From JACMMS01 sp043758775 (lineage in GTDB: Bacteria > Pseudomonadota > Gammaproteobacteria > Burkholderiales > Methylophilaceae): a stretch of DNA of 56,193 nucleotides. The translations under genes and the position numbers were made by a program. The notes below the pieces were generated by a model that worked only from the letters and a program-made list of their open reading frames with translations, was not told the DNA's origin and ran no database searches. Position 1 is the first letter of the stretch. Every line of letters starts with the position of its first letter. This document shows positions 25,769 to 34,406 of the stretch, piece by piece. The stretch spans positions 1 through 56,193 of the forward strand of contig JAYVMU010000008.1 in NCBI GenBank assembly GCA_043758775.1, read 5' to 3'.

Positions 25769-27253
25769 ATGGAATTTAGCATAAAAAACGGTAATCCAGA
25801 AAAACAACATCTTGATTGTGTCATTGTAGGGGTGTACGAAGAGCATAAATTATCTGCAGCAGCTAAAGCGCTTGATGGAGCGTCTAAAGACTACTTAAGT
25901 TCGATTCTAAAAAGTGGTGATATGGAAGGTAAGCTTGCTAGCACACTTATTTTGCATCATGTACCCAACGTAGCTTCAGAACGTGTTTTGCTAGTTGGTT
26001 TAGGTAAAGAATCAGAATTTGATGAGCGCGCATACCACAAGGCAGTGGCCGCCTCAATTAAGGCATTATCTCACGGTGGCGTAGAAACTGCCGGGAGTTT
26101 TTTGGCCGAATTAACTGTTAAAAAACATACTACGCACTGGAAAGCCGCACAGTTAGTTGAAGCTACATTGGATGCCAGTTATCGTTTTGACTACTACAAG
26201 AGCAAGAAGTCTGAGCACAAAGGGATTACTAAGCTAGTGGTTAATGTAGATAAATCCGATATAGATGCTGCAGAAGCCGGTTTGAAACAAGGCTTGGCAT
26301 TGGCTTCGGGTGTTAGTTTTGCCAAAGACTTGGGCAATTTACCACCGAATGTGTGTACACCTACCTATCTAGCTGAACAAGCTCAAGCATTAACAAAAAC
26401 GCATGGTTTAAAAGTACAGGTATTAGAGCGTGCCGAGATAGAAAAACTGGGTATGGGTGCATTTTTAGGTGTGGCACAAGGTAGTGTGCAACCACCAAAA
26501 CTCATTGTGCTGCATCATAATGGCGGCAAAAAAAATCAAAAGCCAGTGGTGCTTGTAGGTAAAGGTATTACGTTTGACACAGGTGGTATTTCACTCAAAC
26601 CTAGTGCTGAGATGGATGAGATGAAATATGACATGTGCGGCGCAGCCAGTGTGCTTGGCACATTTAAAGCCATCGCTGAAATGAATTTAGCCATTAATGT
26701 TGTAGGCGTGATTCCAACTTGCGAAAACATGCCAGACGCTAATGCAATCCGTCCAGGGGATGTGCTGATAAGTATGTCTGGACAGACGATAGAGGTACTT
26801 AATACCGATGCCGAAGGCCGTTTGATTTTATGCGATGCCCTGACTTATGCCGAACGTTTTGAGCCAGAAGTGGTAGTGGATATCGCAACGTTAACAGGTG
26901 CTTGTGTGATTGCTCTTGGCCATCATGCTAGTGGTTTATTTAGTAACAAAGCCAGTCTAGCAACTGAATTGCTGGAAGCCGGTGAGAAATCTCTAGATCG
27001 CGCTTGGCATATGCCGATGTGGGAGGATTATCAGTCACAGCTGGATTCTAATTTTGCTGATATGGCAAATATTGGCGCACGTGCTGGAGGTAGTATTACT
27101 GCAGCCTGCTTCTTGTCTCGCTTTACCAAGAAATATGACTGGGCGCATTTGGATGTAGCGGGCACAGCATGGAAATCAGGTAAAGAAAAAGGTGGCACAG
27201 GTCGGCCTGTGCCTCTATTGACGCAGTTTTTGATGAGCCGTACGCCTAAATAG
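25769..27253 (+). CDS. pepA: Leucyl aminopeptidase PepA (M17)
   Basis: Cytosolic hexameric di-metal aminopeptidase of 494 residues. The N-terminal domain (about 1-165) is followed by the catalytic domain with metal/lysine motif GKGITFDTGG and the M17 signature NTDAEGRL. In E. coli the homologue also binds DNA as a regulator (carAB, cer recombination). Next to lptF and holC, the order lptG-lptF/pepA-holC is widely conserved in beta- and gammaproteobacteria. The ATG follows a good AAGGA. Confidence 0.96.
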   Translation: MEFSIKNGNPEKQHLDCVIVGVYEEHKLSAAAKALDGASKDYLSSILKSGDMEGKLASTLILHHVPNVASERVLLVGLGKESEFDERAYHKAVAASIKALSHGGVETAGSFLAELTVKKHTTHWKAAQLVEATLDASYRFDYYKSKKSEHKGITKLVVNVDKSDIDAAEAGLKQGLALASGVSFAKDLGNLPPNVCTPTYLAEQAQALTKTHGLKVQVLERAEIEKLGMGAFLGVAQGSVQPPKLIVLHHNGGKKNQKPVVLVGKGITFDTGGISLKPSAEMDEMKYDMCGAASVLGTFKAIAEMNLAINVVGVIPTCENMPDANAIRPGDVLISMSGQTIEVLNTDAEGRLILCDALTYAERFEPEVVVDIATLTGACVIALGHHASGLFSNKASLATELLEAGEKSLDRAWHMPMWEDYQSQLDSNFADMANIGARAGGSITAACFLSRFTKKYDWAHLDVAGTAWKSGKEKGGTGRPVPLLTQFLMSRTPK

Positions 27254-27275
27254 CTCTTGAATAACAGCATTTATT

Positions 27276-27746
27276 ATGACACGTGTTGATTTCTATTTTA
27301 ATGTAAGCGATAAGCCGCAATTGATTGTTGATCTCACGCAAAAGGCGGTTGATAAGCACAGAAGGGTCATGGTTTATGCGGCAGATGAGATGCAAGCTAA
27401 GGCGTTAAGTGACAAGCTGTGGTGTGATACACCAAGCAGTTTTTTGCCACACTGTTTGGTGAATGCTGATTCTATTGATTATTCGTCATTAAGCTTTGTG
27501 CCAATCGTCATCGCAACAAGTGCAGATAGGGGACAAGAGGCACATTTGCATCAAGATGATGTGTTGATTAATTTGCACAGACAACATCCCGCATTTTTTA
27601 GCAGATTTCGCCAATTGATTGAGCTGGTCGGGATGGATGAGGCTGATAAAATGGCGGCACGGGCTCGCTATAAGTTTTATCGTGATAGAGGCTATGAAAT
27701 AAAATCGATTGATAATAAAGCAACACAAGAAATACTAGCCCAATAA
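27276..27746 (+). CDS. holC: DNA polymerase III subunit chi
   Basis: Accessory subunit of the clamp loader that links it, through psi, to single-stranded-DNA-binding protein. The 156-residue protein shows the chi fold pattern: MTRVDFYFNVSDK at the start, the cross-linked helix VMVYAADEMQAKALSDKLWC, the loop FLPHCLVNAD, and the late RQLIELVGMDEADKMAARARYKFYRDRGY segment. It is 22 bases downstream of pepA and probably co-transcribed. Confidence 0.93.
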   Translation: MTRVDFYFNVSDKPQLIVDLTQKAVDKHRRVMVYAADEMQAKALSDKLWCDTPSSFLPHCLVNADSIDYSSLSFVPIVIATSADRGQEAHLHQDDVLINLHRQHPAFFSRFRQLIELVGMDEADKMAARARYKFYRDRGYEIKSIDNKATQEILAQ

Positions 27747-27777
27747 CAACCAGTTCGCCAATATGGAGCGTATTTAG

Positions 27778-28134
27778 GTGACAACAAAAAACAACGATAA
27801 TTTAGCTTCTGTATTAGAACGCATTAATTTGTTGATGCAGTCTGCGCCGGTAGTGGTTGAAGATAATCAAGTAACGGATGAAGCGCAGGTAGATGATACT
27901 GATGATATTCCTCTGCTCATAGAAGTTTATACAGGCGACTCAGCGCAACTGATACCGCATGCAGACCGTCAAGAAAAAGTGGATGCATTATTAAGAGAAT
28001 TACGCCCATTCATTCATATCGAAGTAAAAAAGGTTGTTTTACAGGAGTCTGTGAGATTAGAGCAAGTACTGGCCAAGCAGCTAGAAGCGGATTTAATCAA
28101 AACTTTGCGTGAGCGCTTAATCTCTTCTGATTAG
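27778..28134 (+). CDS. Hypothetical protein downstream of holC
   Basis: A 118-residue protein I cannot assign. It starts at GTG 27778, with GGAG nine bases upstream. The N-terminal third is acidic (DDIPLLIEVYTGD). The C-terminal half is predicted helical with a heptad-like pattern (IEVKKVVLQESVRLEQVLAKQLEADL), suggesting a coiled coil or oligomer. In relatives a comparable small gene sits between holC and valS; here the next gene is a convergent gcvH. A link to the polymerase or to tRNA charging is only positional. Confidence 0.65.
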   Translation: MTTKNNDNLASVLERINLLMQSAPVVVEDNQVTDEAQVDDTDDIPLLIEVYTGDSAQLIPHADRQEKVDALLRELRPFIHIEVKKVVLQESVRLEQVLAKQLEADLIKTLRERLISSD

Positions 28135-28149
28135 TTGAGCAAGTTTAAG

Positions 28150-28530
28150 TTACTCATTAAGCATGGCTTTGTAAGCCGCTGCGTTAAGCAGATGACTTAG
28201 TTCAACATTCTCCGCGGTTTTTATTTTAATAATCCATGCCGCGTAAGGAGCTTCCTGTATTTGTTCAGGTGCATTAACTAAGTCTACATTGATTGCTACT
28301 ACTTCACCATCTAGCGGTGCGAACAAGTCAGCTCCTGTTTTCACCGACTCGATAATCCCACAAGAGTGTCCAGCGAGCAACTGACTACCAATTGCAGGAG
28401 GTTCAATAAAAATAACATCACCTAATAAATCTTGTGCATAGTCCGTGATGCCGGCAAGCCAGATGTTGTCGCCTGCGGTTTGCACCCACATATGTTCAGT
28501 AGTGTATTGGTAGTTTTCCGGAGCTTTCAT
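28150..28530 (-). CDS. gcvH: Glycine cleavage system H protein
   Basis: Lipoyl-carrier protein of 126 residues. It shows the H-protein fold with HMWV near the start, GITDYAQDLLGDVIFIEPP, and the lipoylation lysine in GIIESVKTGADLF. The surrounding sequence differs slightly from the common ESVKAASD form. The normal partners gcvT and gcvP are not adjacent, so the gene stands alone between a hypothetical gene and pbpG. In this family H protein carries methylamine from glycine and can also serve in lipoate assembly. No glycine riboswitch is recognisable upstream. Confidence 0.9.
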   Translation of the reverse strand: MKAPENYQYTTEHMWVQTAGDNIWLAGITDYAQDLLGDVIFIEPPAIGSQLLAGHSCGIIESVKTGADLFAPLDGEVVAINVDLVNAPEQIQEAPYAAWIIKIKTAENVELSHLLNAAAYKAMLNE

Positions 28531-28717
28531 GACAGCTTATTCGTTATCTAAAGGTTTATTCTCTCATAAATGCTAAATGCTTTAAAGACTAACTCATTTT
28601 TTGGATAACAAAGTATAGAGTTTGATGCAGGTTATTTCAGCTAATAAATGTTAATATTTTTTTTATAAATATGCGCTAAGTTGATGACAAAGCATATTTT
28701 TATATATATCATTCAAC

Positions 28718-28733
28718 TCACATACATATGTGA
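28718..28733. repeat. Inverted repeat directly upstream of pbpG
   Basis: TCACATACATATGTGA has perfect seven-base arms around CA, and lies 12 bases before the chosen pbpG ATG. It is positioned to be an operator or the base of a small mRNA hairpin that covers the start region. Confidence 0.5.
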
Positions 28734-28745
28734 TTGTTGTACACA

Positions 28746-29822
28746 ATGAAATCTGTAGCACAAAAACTCTTACTTTTCTATGTAGCACTAGTTCTGGTTG
28801 TGTTACCTACAGAGACTTTTGCTGCTCACAAAAAAGTGCATCATCGTACGATAGCTAGTCACAAGCAAGTTGTGAGTAAATCTCGCGCTAAAGTCAGTAC
28901 TAGGCATCACAGCAGCAAAATCAAAGTGTCTTTAAGAAAACATGGCACAATCACTCACCGCGAGTATGCCAATGCACAGAGTTTTGATGGATTTGATAGT
29001 AGACCATACAATAATGGCGTATTGCAGTTAGCTTCTGCTAAGGCATTGATTGTTAACCAAGATACTGGAGAGACAATCTTTGCTAAAGGCACTAATGTAT
29101 TAACACCTATAGCGTCGGTTACTAAATTAATGACGGCGATGGTGATGTTAGATGCTAAGTTGCCCATGAATGAAATTCTAACCATTACTGATGAAGATGT
29201 GGATTATCTAAAAAACAGTAGCTCAAGACTGCCTGTAGGCACAAGCCTTTCACGCTCAGAAATGCTGCAATTGGCTTTAATGGCTTCTGAAAATCGCGCT
29301 GCATCAGCTTTGGGGCGTAATTATCCGGGTGGCAAAGAAGCTTTTGTCCGTGTGATGAATGCGAAGGCTACAGAGTTGGGCATGAGTGCTAGTCACTTTG
29401 CAGATCCTACTGGCTTGGATAGCAATAATGTGTCTACAGCTGAAGATTTAGTGCGTATGGTCAAGGCGGCTTATCAATACAATGATATTAGACGCGTGAC
29501 TACAACAGCTAATTATGATGTTTCATTAAATAGTCGTGGATACACCACTAATTTTCATAATACCAATGGCCTGGTACGCGAGGGTAACTGGGAAATTGGC
29601 TTGTCAAAAACTGGATATATCAGTGAGGCAGGTCGTTGTTTAGTGATGCAAGCAACTATTGCGGGGCAACCGATGATTATCGTGTTGCTAGACTCCAATG
29701 GTAAATTCACACGTATTGGTGATGCTAATCGTGTTCGTAAATGGATTGAGGCGAACTCAACGCCTAAAGAAACTGTGACTAGCCAATTGATAGTAGCTAA
29801 AAACTTGAGTAAAAGCTCATAG
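28746..29822 (+). CDS. pbpG: D-alanyl-D-alanine endopeptidase (PBP7-type)
   Basis: Low-molecular-weight penicillin-binding protein (S11) acting on periplasmic peptidoglycan cross-links. After a signal peptide (about 1-26) comes an unusual basic His/Lys/Ser-rich stretch (about 27-73). The serine-peptidase domain follows with S124-V-T-K127, S181-E-N183 and K288-T-G290, all three active-site motifs intact. It lacks the C-terminal amphipathic anchor of PBP5-type carboxypeptidases. I start at ATG 28746; two upstream in-frame TTG codons are possible. A terminator follows. Confidence 0.92.
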   Translation: MKSVAQKLLLFYVALVLVVLPTETFAAHKKVHHRTIASHKQVVSKSRAKVSTRHHSSKIKVSLRKHGTITHREYANAQSFDGFDSRPYNNGVLQLASAKALIVNQDTGETIFAKGTNVLTPIASVTKLMTAMVMLDAKLPMNEILTITDEDVDYLKNSSSRLPVGTSLSRSEMLQLALMASENRAASALGRNYPGGKEAFVRVMNAKATELGMSASHFADPTGLDSNNVSTAEDLVRMVKAAYQYNDIRRVTTTANYDVSLNSRGYTTNFHNTNGLVREGNWEIGLSKTGYISEAGRCLVMQATIAGQPMIIVLLDSNGKFTRIGDANRVRKWIEANSTPKETVTSQLIVAKNLSKSS

Positions 29823-29846
29823 CGCTTTAGTGTTTGTTTGAGCAAT

Positions 29847-29874
29847 AAAAAAGCGGTTTTTAAGCCGCTTTTTT
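29847..29874. terminator. Terminator between convergent pbpG and topA
   Basis: AAAAAAGCGG (29847-29856) pairs with CCGCTTTTTT (29865-29874) around an eight-base loop. A-rich and T-rich flanks allow function in both directions. Confidence 0.8.
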
Positions 29875-29915
29875 ATTGTATGGAATTCAATATTTATTAA
29901 GCAGGTGCTTTTTTA

Positions 29916-32522
29916 CTAGTTTACTTTTGCTATTTTCACTGTTGTTTTCGCACTTGCTTTTTTAACAGTGGTTTTTGTAGCTGTAGCAGTTTTCTTGGTA
30001 GCAGGTTTTTTAGCTGCGACTTTTTTAGGCGCTGCTTTTTTAACAGCTGATTTTCTAGCGCTGGCTTTAGTGGGTGATAGCGCTTCCTTGGTTGCTTTGG
30101 CAGAAAGTAGTTCTAATGCCTCATCTAGCGTTAAGTCTGTTGGTTCTTGACTCTTAGATAAGGTAGCACGTAGTTTTCCATGTTGCACATAAGGACCATA
30201 ACGTCCTGAATAGATAGCAATACTGCCGCCTTCCGTTGGATGTTCACCTAATTCTTTAATGGGTGCTGGGCCGGAATTCGCTTGGGCTAATAAATGCACT
30301 GCACCTGCTAAATCAATATTAAAGACACTTTCAGATTTAGGAATAGATTTAAATTTACCGTCGTGATTGACATAAGGGCCAAAACGGCCAATATTAGCGA
30401 CAATCTTTTTATTAGTTTCCGGATGCAGGCCTAAATCACGTGGCAACGACAGTAGCATGACTGCAGTATCCATATTGACATCGGCGAGCGCTATTTCTTT
30501 AGGAATACTTACACGTTTAGGCTTTTTCTTTTCACCTTCTACCGGCATGCCCAGCTGTAAATATGGACCATATGGGCCACTCATGAGCAGAATATCTTTC
30601 TGTGTTTCAGCATCGACACCAATTTTGCTTGGCTCTGTACGTGCATCACCGTTGGTGGTGAGGTTGCGAATGTAATCGCATTCTGGGTAAGCGGTACAAC
30701 CAATAAACATGCCGAACTTGCCTAAGCGCTTGCTTAGTGGCTTGCCACATTTCGGACAATCCTCGCCTGTGAGTTCATGCGTCATATCGGCACGATCTAT
30801 ATTGGCCTTTTCTAATATCTGCTTATTAAAACCTTGCCAGAATTCTTCAAGTAATGGAATCCACTCACGTTCACCCTCGGCTATGCTATCTAGTGCACTT
30901 TCCAGGTTGGCAGTGAAGTCGTAATCTACATATTGAGTAAAGTGTTCAGTTAAAAATTTGTTGACCACACGCCCTACATCGGTCGGAGTAAAGCGTTTTT
31001 TATCAAGCAAGACATATTCACGGTCTTGTAAGGTACTGATAATACTGGCATAAGTGGAAGGGCGACCTATGCCGTATTCCTCTAAAATTTTAACTAGACT
31101 CGCTTCACCGTATCGTGGTGGTGGTTCGGTAAAATGCTGATCACCATAGATTTTTTCTACGCTTAAAACTTCACCAGTTTCAAGATGTGGTAATTTGCTT
31201 TCACCTTCCTCCTCTTCATCGTCTGTGCCTTCCATGTACACTGCGATAAAACCCGGGAACACCAGTGTTTGACCACTGGTACGGAATAGATTGGCATCGC
31301 TACCTATACTTAAATCTACACTGACTGCATCGAATTTGGCGGGTGACATTTGACAAGCAAGCGCACGTTTCCAAATCATTTCATACAATTTGAATTGCTC
31401 ATCATTCAAATATTTACGTACGCTTGCGGGCGTGCGAGTGATATCGGTCGGACGAATCGCCTCATGTGCTTCTTGTGCGCTTTTGGATTTGGTTTTATAC
31501 ATGATGGGCGATTTTGGACAGTAATCAGCATCAAAATTCTTTTTCAAGTATTCACGGATTTGCATGACAGCCTCTGCAGCCATGTTGAATGAGTCGGTAC
31601 GCATGTAGGTAATTAAACCCACCGTGCCGCCACCAACATCAACACCTTCATACAATTGTTGCGCGATACGCATGGCACGGCTAGTGGTGAAACCTAGTTT
31701 ACGCACAGCTTCTTGCTGTAATGTAGATGTCGTGAATGGCGCGGCTGGGCTACGGTTTTTTTGTTTTTTTTCTACGCGCGAAACCGTGGTTTTACCGGCA
31801 CTGGCAAGTAATAACTTACCCACGATATCACCTTGCTGGTCGTGATTAATCACACTGAATTGCGATATCTTTTCGCCATTTAATTGTACTAAACGTGCGT
31901 TAAAGCTATGTTGATGCTTGAGCGCATCTAAATGAATCGTCCAATATTCCTGGCTTTTAAATGCTTCAATTTCCAGTTCACGTTCTACAATTAAACGTAG
32001 CGCCGGGCTTTGTACACGACCCGCAGAAAGCCCACGGCGGATTTTTTTCCACAGTAAGGGTGATAAATTAAATCCGACCAAATAATCCAGCGCCCGGCGC
32101 GCTTGCTGCGCATTTACCATCGGCATGGAAATATCACGTGGCTCGGCAATCGCGTGTTCTACAGCACTTTTGGTAATTTCGTGGAATACCACGCGCTTAA
32201 TTAACTTACCTTTAGTAAGCTTTTTAGCAGCTAGGATTTCTGAAATATGCCATGAAATCGCTTCCCCTTCGCGGTCCGGGTCGGTTGCGAGGTAAATGGA
32301 GTCAGCTAATTTAACTGCTTTGGTAATGGCGTCAACATGCCTAGAGTTACGCTCAATAATTTCATATTTCATGGCAAAATCGGCTTCAGTATCCACTGCA
32401 CCAGATTTTGGAATTAAGTCACGTACATGGCCGTAGGAGGCTAGCACTTCAAAATCTTTACCAAGATATTTTTTGAGTGTTTTAGCCTTAGAGGGCGATT
32501 CGACAATTAAGAGTTTGGACAT
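29916..32522 (-). CDS. topA: DNA topoisomerase I
   Basis: Type IA enzyme of 868 residues that relaxes negative supercoils. The Toprim domain starts at once (IVESPSKAKTL, with acidic DPDREGE). The active-site tyrosine is in GLITYMRTDS (about residue 306). A zinc-ribbon CPKCGKPL...CTAYPEC follows at about 580-615. Further ribbon-like repeats (RFGPYV, GRYGPYV) and a Lys/Ala-rich tail of about 50 residues close the protein. The tail resembles the extension on the RsmB-type protein in this window. ATG with a clear start context. Confidence 0.97.
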   Translation of the reverse strand: MSKLLIVESPSKAKTLKKYLGKDFEVLASYGHVRDLIPKSGAVDTEADFAMKYEIIERNSRHVDAITKAVKLADSIYLATDPDREGEAISWHISEILAAKKLTKGKLIKRVVFHEITKSAVEHAIAEPRDISMPMVNAQQARRALDYLVGFNLSPLLWKKIRRGLSAGRVQSPALRLIVERELEIEAFKSQEYWTIHLDALKHQHSFNARLVQLNGEKISQFSVINHDQQGDIVGKLLLASAGKTTVSRVEKKQKNRSPAAPFTTSTLQQEAVRKLGFTTSRAMRIAQQLYEGVDVGGGTVGLITYMRTDSFNMAAEAVMQIREYLKKNFDADYCPKSPIMYKTKSKSAQEAHEAIRPTDITRTPASVRKYLNDEQFKLYEMIWKRALACQMSPAKFDAVSVDLSIGSDANLFRTSGQTLVFPGFIAVYMEGTDDEEEEGESKLPHLETGEVLSVEKIYGDQHFTEPPPRYGEASLVKILEEYGIGRPSTYASIISTLQDREYVLLDKKRFTPTDVGRVVNKFLTEHFTQYVDYDFTANLESALDSIAEGEREWIPLLEEFWQGFNKQILEKANIDRADMTHELTGEDCPKCGKPLSKRLGKFGMFIGCTAYPECDYIRNLTTNGDARTEPSKIGVDAETQKDILLMSGPYGPYLQLGMPVEGEKKKPKRVSIPKEIALADVNMDTAVMLLSLPRDLGLHPETNKKIVANIGRFGPYVNHDGKFKSIPKSESVFNIDLAGAVHLLAQANSGPAPIKELGEHPTEGGSIAIYSGRYGPYVQHGKLRATLSKSQEPTDLTLDEALELLSAKATKEALSPTKASARKSAVKKAAPKKVAAKKPATKKTATATKTTVKKASAKTTVKIAKVN

Positions 32523-32646
32523 GAAGACCTAAAAATATGGGAGCTATTTAAATAGAGTTGATTAATGATAACAAGGTAATTGAAAAACACACAATAGAAA
32601 TAGACAGTAAGCTACTTAGCTGAGTGATAAATGTTAAATGGCGGAA

Positions 32647-33552
32647 TTACTGATTACGTGTAAATTCGATACGTGAGCCTTCGGTATTACTTAGGCTCAT
32701 CGCACCGCCTTCGGTTGCAATATCACCGAATAGTGGGTCTTCGTCATCTGCTTTCGCTTGTGTTAAGCCTTTAAAGTCATAAAGATTAGTGTCAGCTAAG
32801 TGTGATGGTTCTACATTGGTAATAGCGCGGAATATATTATTCACACGTCCCGGCTGCTCGCGCTCCCATATTTGAAGCATATCTTTGATTTTCTGGCGTT
32901 GCAGATTATCTTGGCTGCCACATAAATCACATGGGATGATGGGAAACTCCATTTGGCGCGCATAGCTGGCAATGTCTTTTTCTGTGCAATAGGCAAGCGG
33001 GCGGATGACAATGTTTTGTTTATCGTTAGTTGCCAGCTTAGGTGGCATTGCTTTCATTTTTGCGCCAAAAAACAGGTTTAAAAATAGCGTTTCTACAATA
33101 TCGTCCCGATGATGGCCTAATGCGATTTTGTTCGCACCAAGCTCTTTTGCTGTACGATAAATAATGCCACGACGTAAGCGTGAGCATAGGCTGCATGTTG
33201 TTTTACCTTCTGGAATCTTCTCTTTTACAATCGAATACGTATCAGCATCGACAATACGATAATCGACACCTAGTTTTTCGAAATAAGCCGGCAATATATC
33301 GGCCGGGAAATTAGGTTGCTTTTGGTCTAAGTTCATCGCAATGAGTTTGAAATTGATTGGCGCACGTTCTTGTAACGCTAGCAATATCATCAACATGGCG
33401 TGACTATCTTTACCGCCGCTCATGCACACTAGCACGGTATCTTCTTCTTCAATCATGTTGTAATCGCCAATCGCCTTGCCTGTGCTGCTAATCAGACTGT
33501 TGCGCAAACGAATGAAGTTGCTAGAGGGGCTGTCGGGTAAATGTTTAATCAT
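32647..33552 (-). CDS. ttcA: tRNA 2-thiocytidine synthetase TtcA
   Basis: ATP- and iron-sulfur-dependent enzyme that thiolates cytidine 32 of certain tRNAs. The PP-loop motif SGGKDS is at 45-50. The two cysteine pairs that hold the [4Fe-4S] cluster are CSLC and CDLC, the latter within PCDLCGSQDNLQR. The 301-residue length is normal. The gene is followed downstream by topA, 124 bases away. Confidence 0.95.
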   Translation of the reverse strand: MIKHLPDSPSSNFIRLRNSLISSTGKAIGDYNMIEEEDTVLVCMSGGKDSHAMLMILLALQERAPINFKLIAMNLDQKQPNFPADILPAYFEKLGVDYRIVDADTYSIVKEKIPEGKTTCSLCSRLRRGIIYRTAKELGANKIALGHHRDDIVETLFLNLFFGAKMKAMPPKLATNDKQNIVIRPLAYCTEKDIASYARQMEFPIIPCDLCGSQDNLQRQKIKDMLQIWEREQPGRVNNIFRAITNVEPSHLADTNLYDFKGLTQAKADDEDPLFGDIATEGGAMSLSNTEGSRIEFTRNQ

Positions 33553-33575
33553 GATTTTGTACTATCGATTTATAT

Positions 33576-34343
33576 TTAAAGATTTAGCGATCTGCCGCCA
33601 TCTACCGCAAGCACATGTCCGGTAATAAAAGGCGCGTCAGCAACTAAGAATTTAACAGCTCTCGCTACATCTTGTGGTTCACCCATGCGTTTAAGCAGAG
33701 TTTGTGAAATTACGCGTTGACGATACACCTCGTCAAATTGTGGATTATCTTCTGGCCACTGTACAGGCCCTGGAGCAACCGCATTTACACGTATTTCAGG
33801 TGATAATTCATGCGCTAACGATTTTGTTAGCGTGACTAAACCTGCTTTTGCCACGCTATATACGGTGTAGCCCTTTTTTGGACGTTCCACGTGCATGTCA
33901 GTAATATTGATAATGCAGCCATGTGTTTTACGCAACTCAGATGCAGCAGCTTGTGATAAAAATAACGGTGCTTTTAAGTTGCTGCCGATTAAATCTTGCC
34001 AGTCGGTTTCGGTGACTGTGCCTATTTCGGTGGCGTAATAACTGGAAGCATTGTTGATTAAAATATCAAGTCTGCCAAATTGCTTAACCGTTTCTTGTAC
34101 CAGACTTGGTGACACAGCAAGGTTGAGTAAATCGCCTTGAATAATCGTTACAGAGCTTACCCGTTGTAAATTAAGCTCAGCCTGCAAAGCACGCGCTTCG
34201 GTGAGCGAGCTACGATAATGAATCATCAAATTTGCACCATGTGCGTGCAATAGACGGCAAATGGCTGCGCCTACGCGCTTAGCGCCGCCTGTAATCAACA
34301 CAACTTTATTCTGTAACGATTGCTCGAATGGGTCTATTTTCAC
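33576..34343 (-). CDS. SDR, probable pteridine (dihydromonapterin/dihydrofolate) reductase
   Basis: A Rossmann-fold reductase with the pteridine-reductase-type cofactor loop TGGAKRVG, in which Arg replaces the usual SDR glycine pattern and favours NADPH. Other motifs are NNASS, YSVAKAG (catalytic Tyr/Lys), and VNAVAPGPVQWPE after the active site. FolM/PTR1-like proteins reduce dihydropterins; the exact substrate is inferred. An ATG at 34391 would add 16 residues but overlaps a TATAAT element on this strand. I prefer GTG at 34343, which gives the usual distance to the Rossmann loop. Confidence 0.85.
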   Translation of the reverse strand: MKIDPFEQSLQNKVVLITGGAKRVGAAICRLLHAHGANLMIHYRSSLTEARALQAELNLQRVSSVTIIQGDLLNLAVSPSLVQETVKQFGRLDILINNASSYYATEIGTVTETDWQDLIGSNLKAPLFLSQAAASELRKTHGCIINITDMHVERPKKGYTVYSVAKAGLVTLTKSLAHELSPEIRVNAVAPGPVQWPEDNPQFDEVYRQRVISQTLLKRMGEPQDVARAVKFLVADAPFITGHVLAVDGGRSLNL

Positions 34344-34389
34344 TATACTTGCTCGGTTTAATTTTAGGATTAACTTTAGCGATAGAGCC

Positions 34390-34397
34390 ATTATAAT
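34390..34397. promoter_or_regulatory. Overlapping bidirectional -10 element (ATTATAAT)
   Basis: TATAAT reads on the plus strand at 34392-34397 and on the minus strand at 34395-34390. It lies between the divergent pteridine reductase and MidA-like genes. TTAACT at 34370-34375 is a possible plus-strand -35 with a 16-base spacer. The minus-strand -35 is weak. Confidence 0.5.
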
Positions 34398-34406
34398 CTA
34401 TAACTT

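Noticed and set aside
28531..28733. Glycine riboswitch upstream of gcvH
   Set aside because: No tandem aptamer core or similar conserved blocks can be found in this AT-rich stretch; it is also shared with the divergent pbpG.
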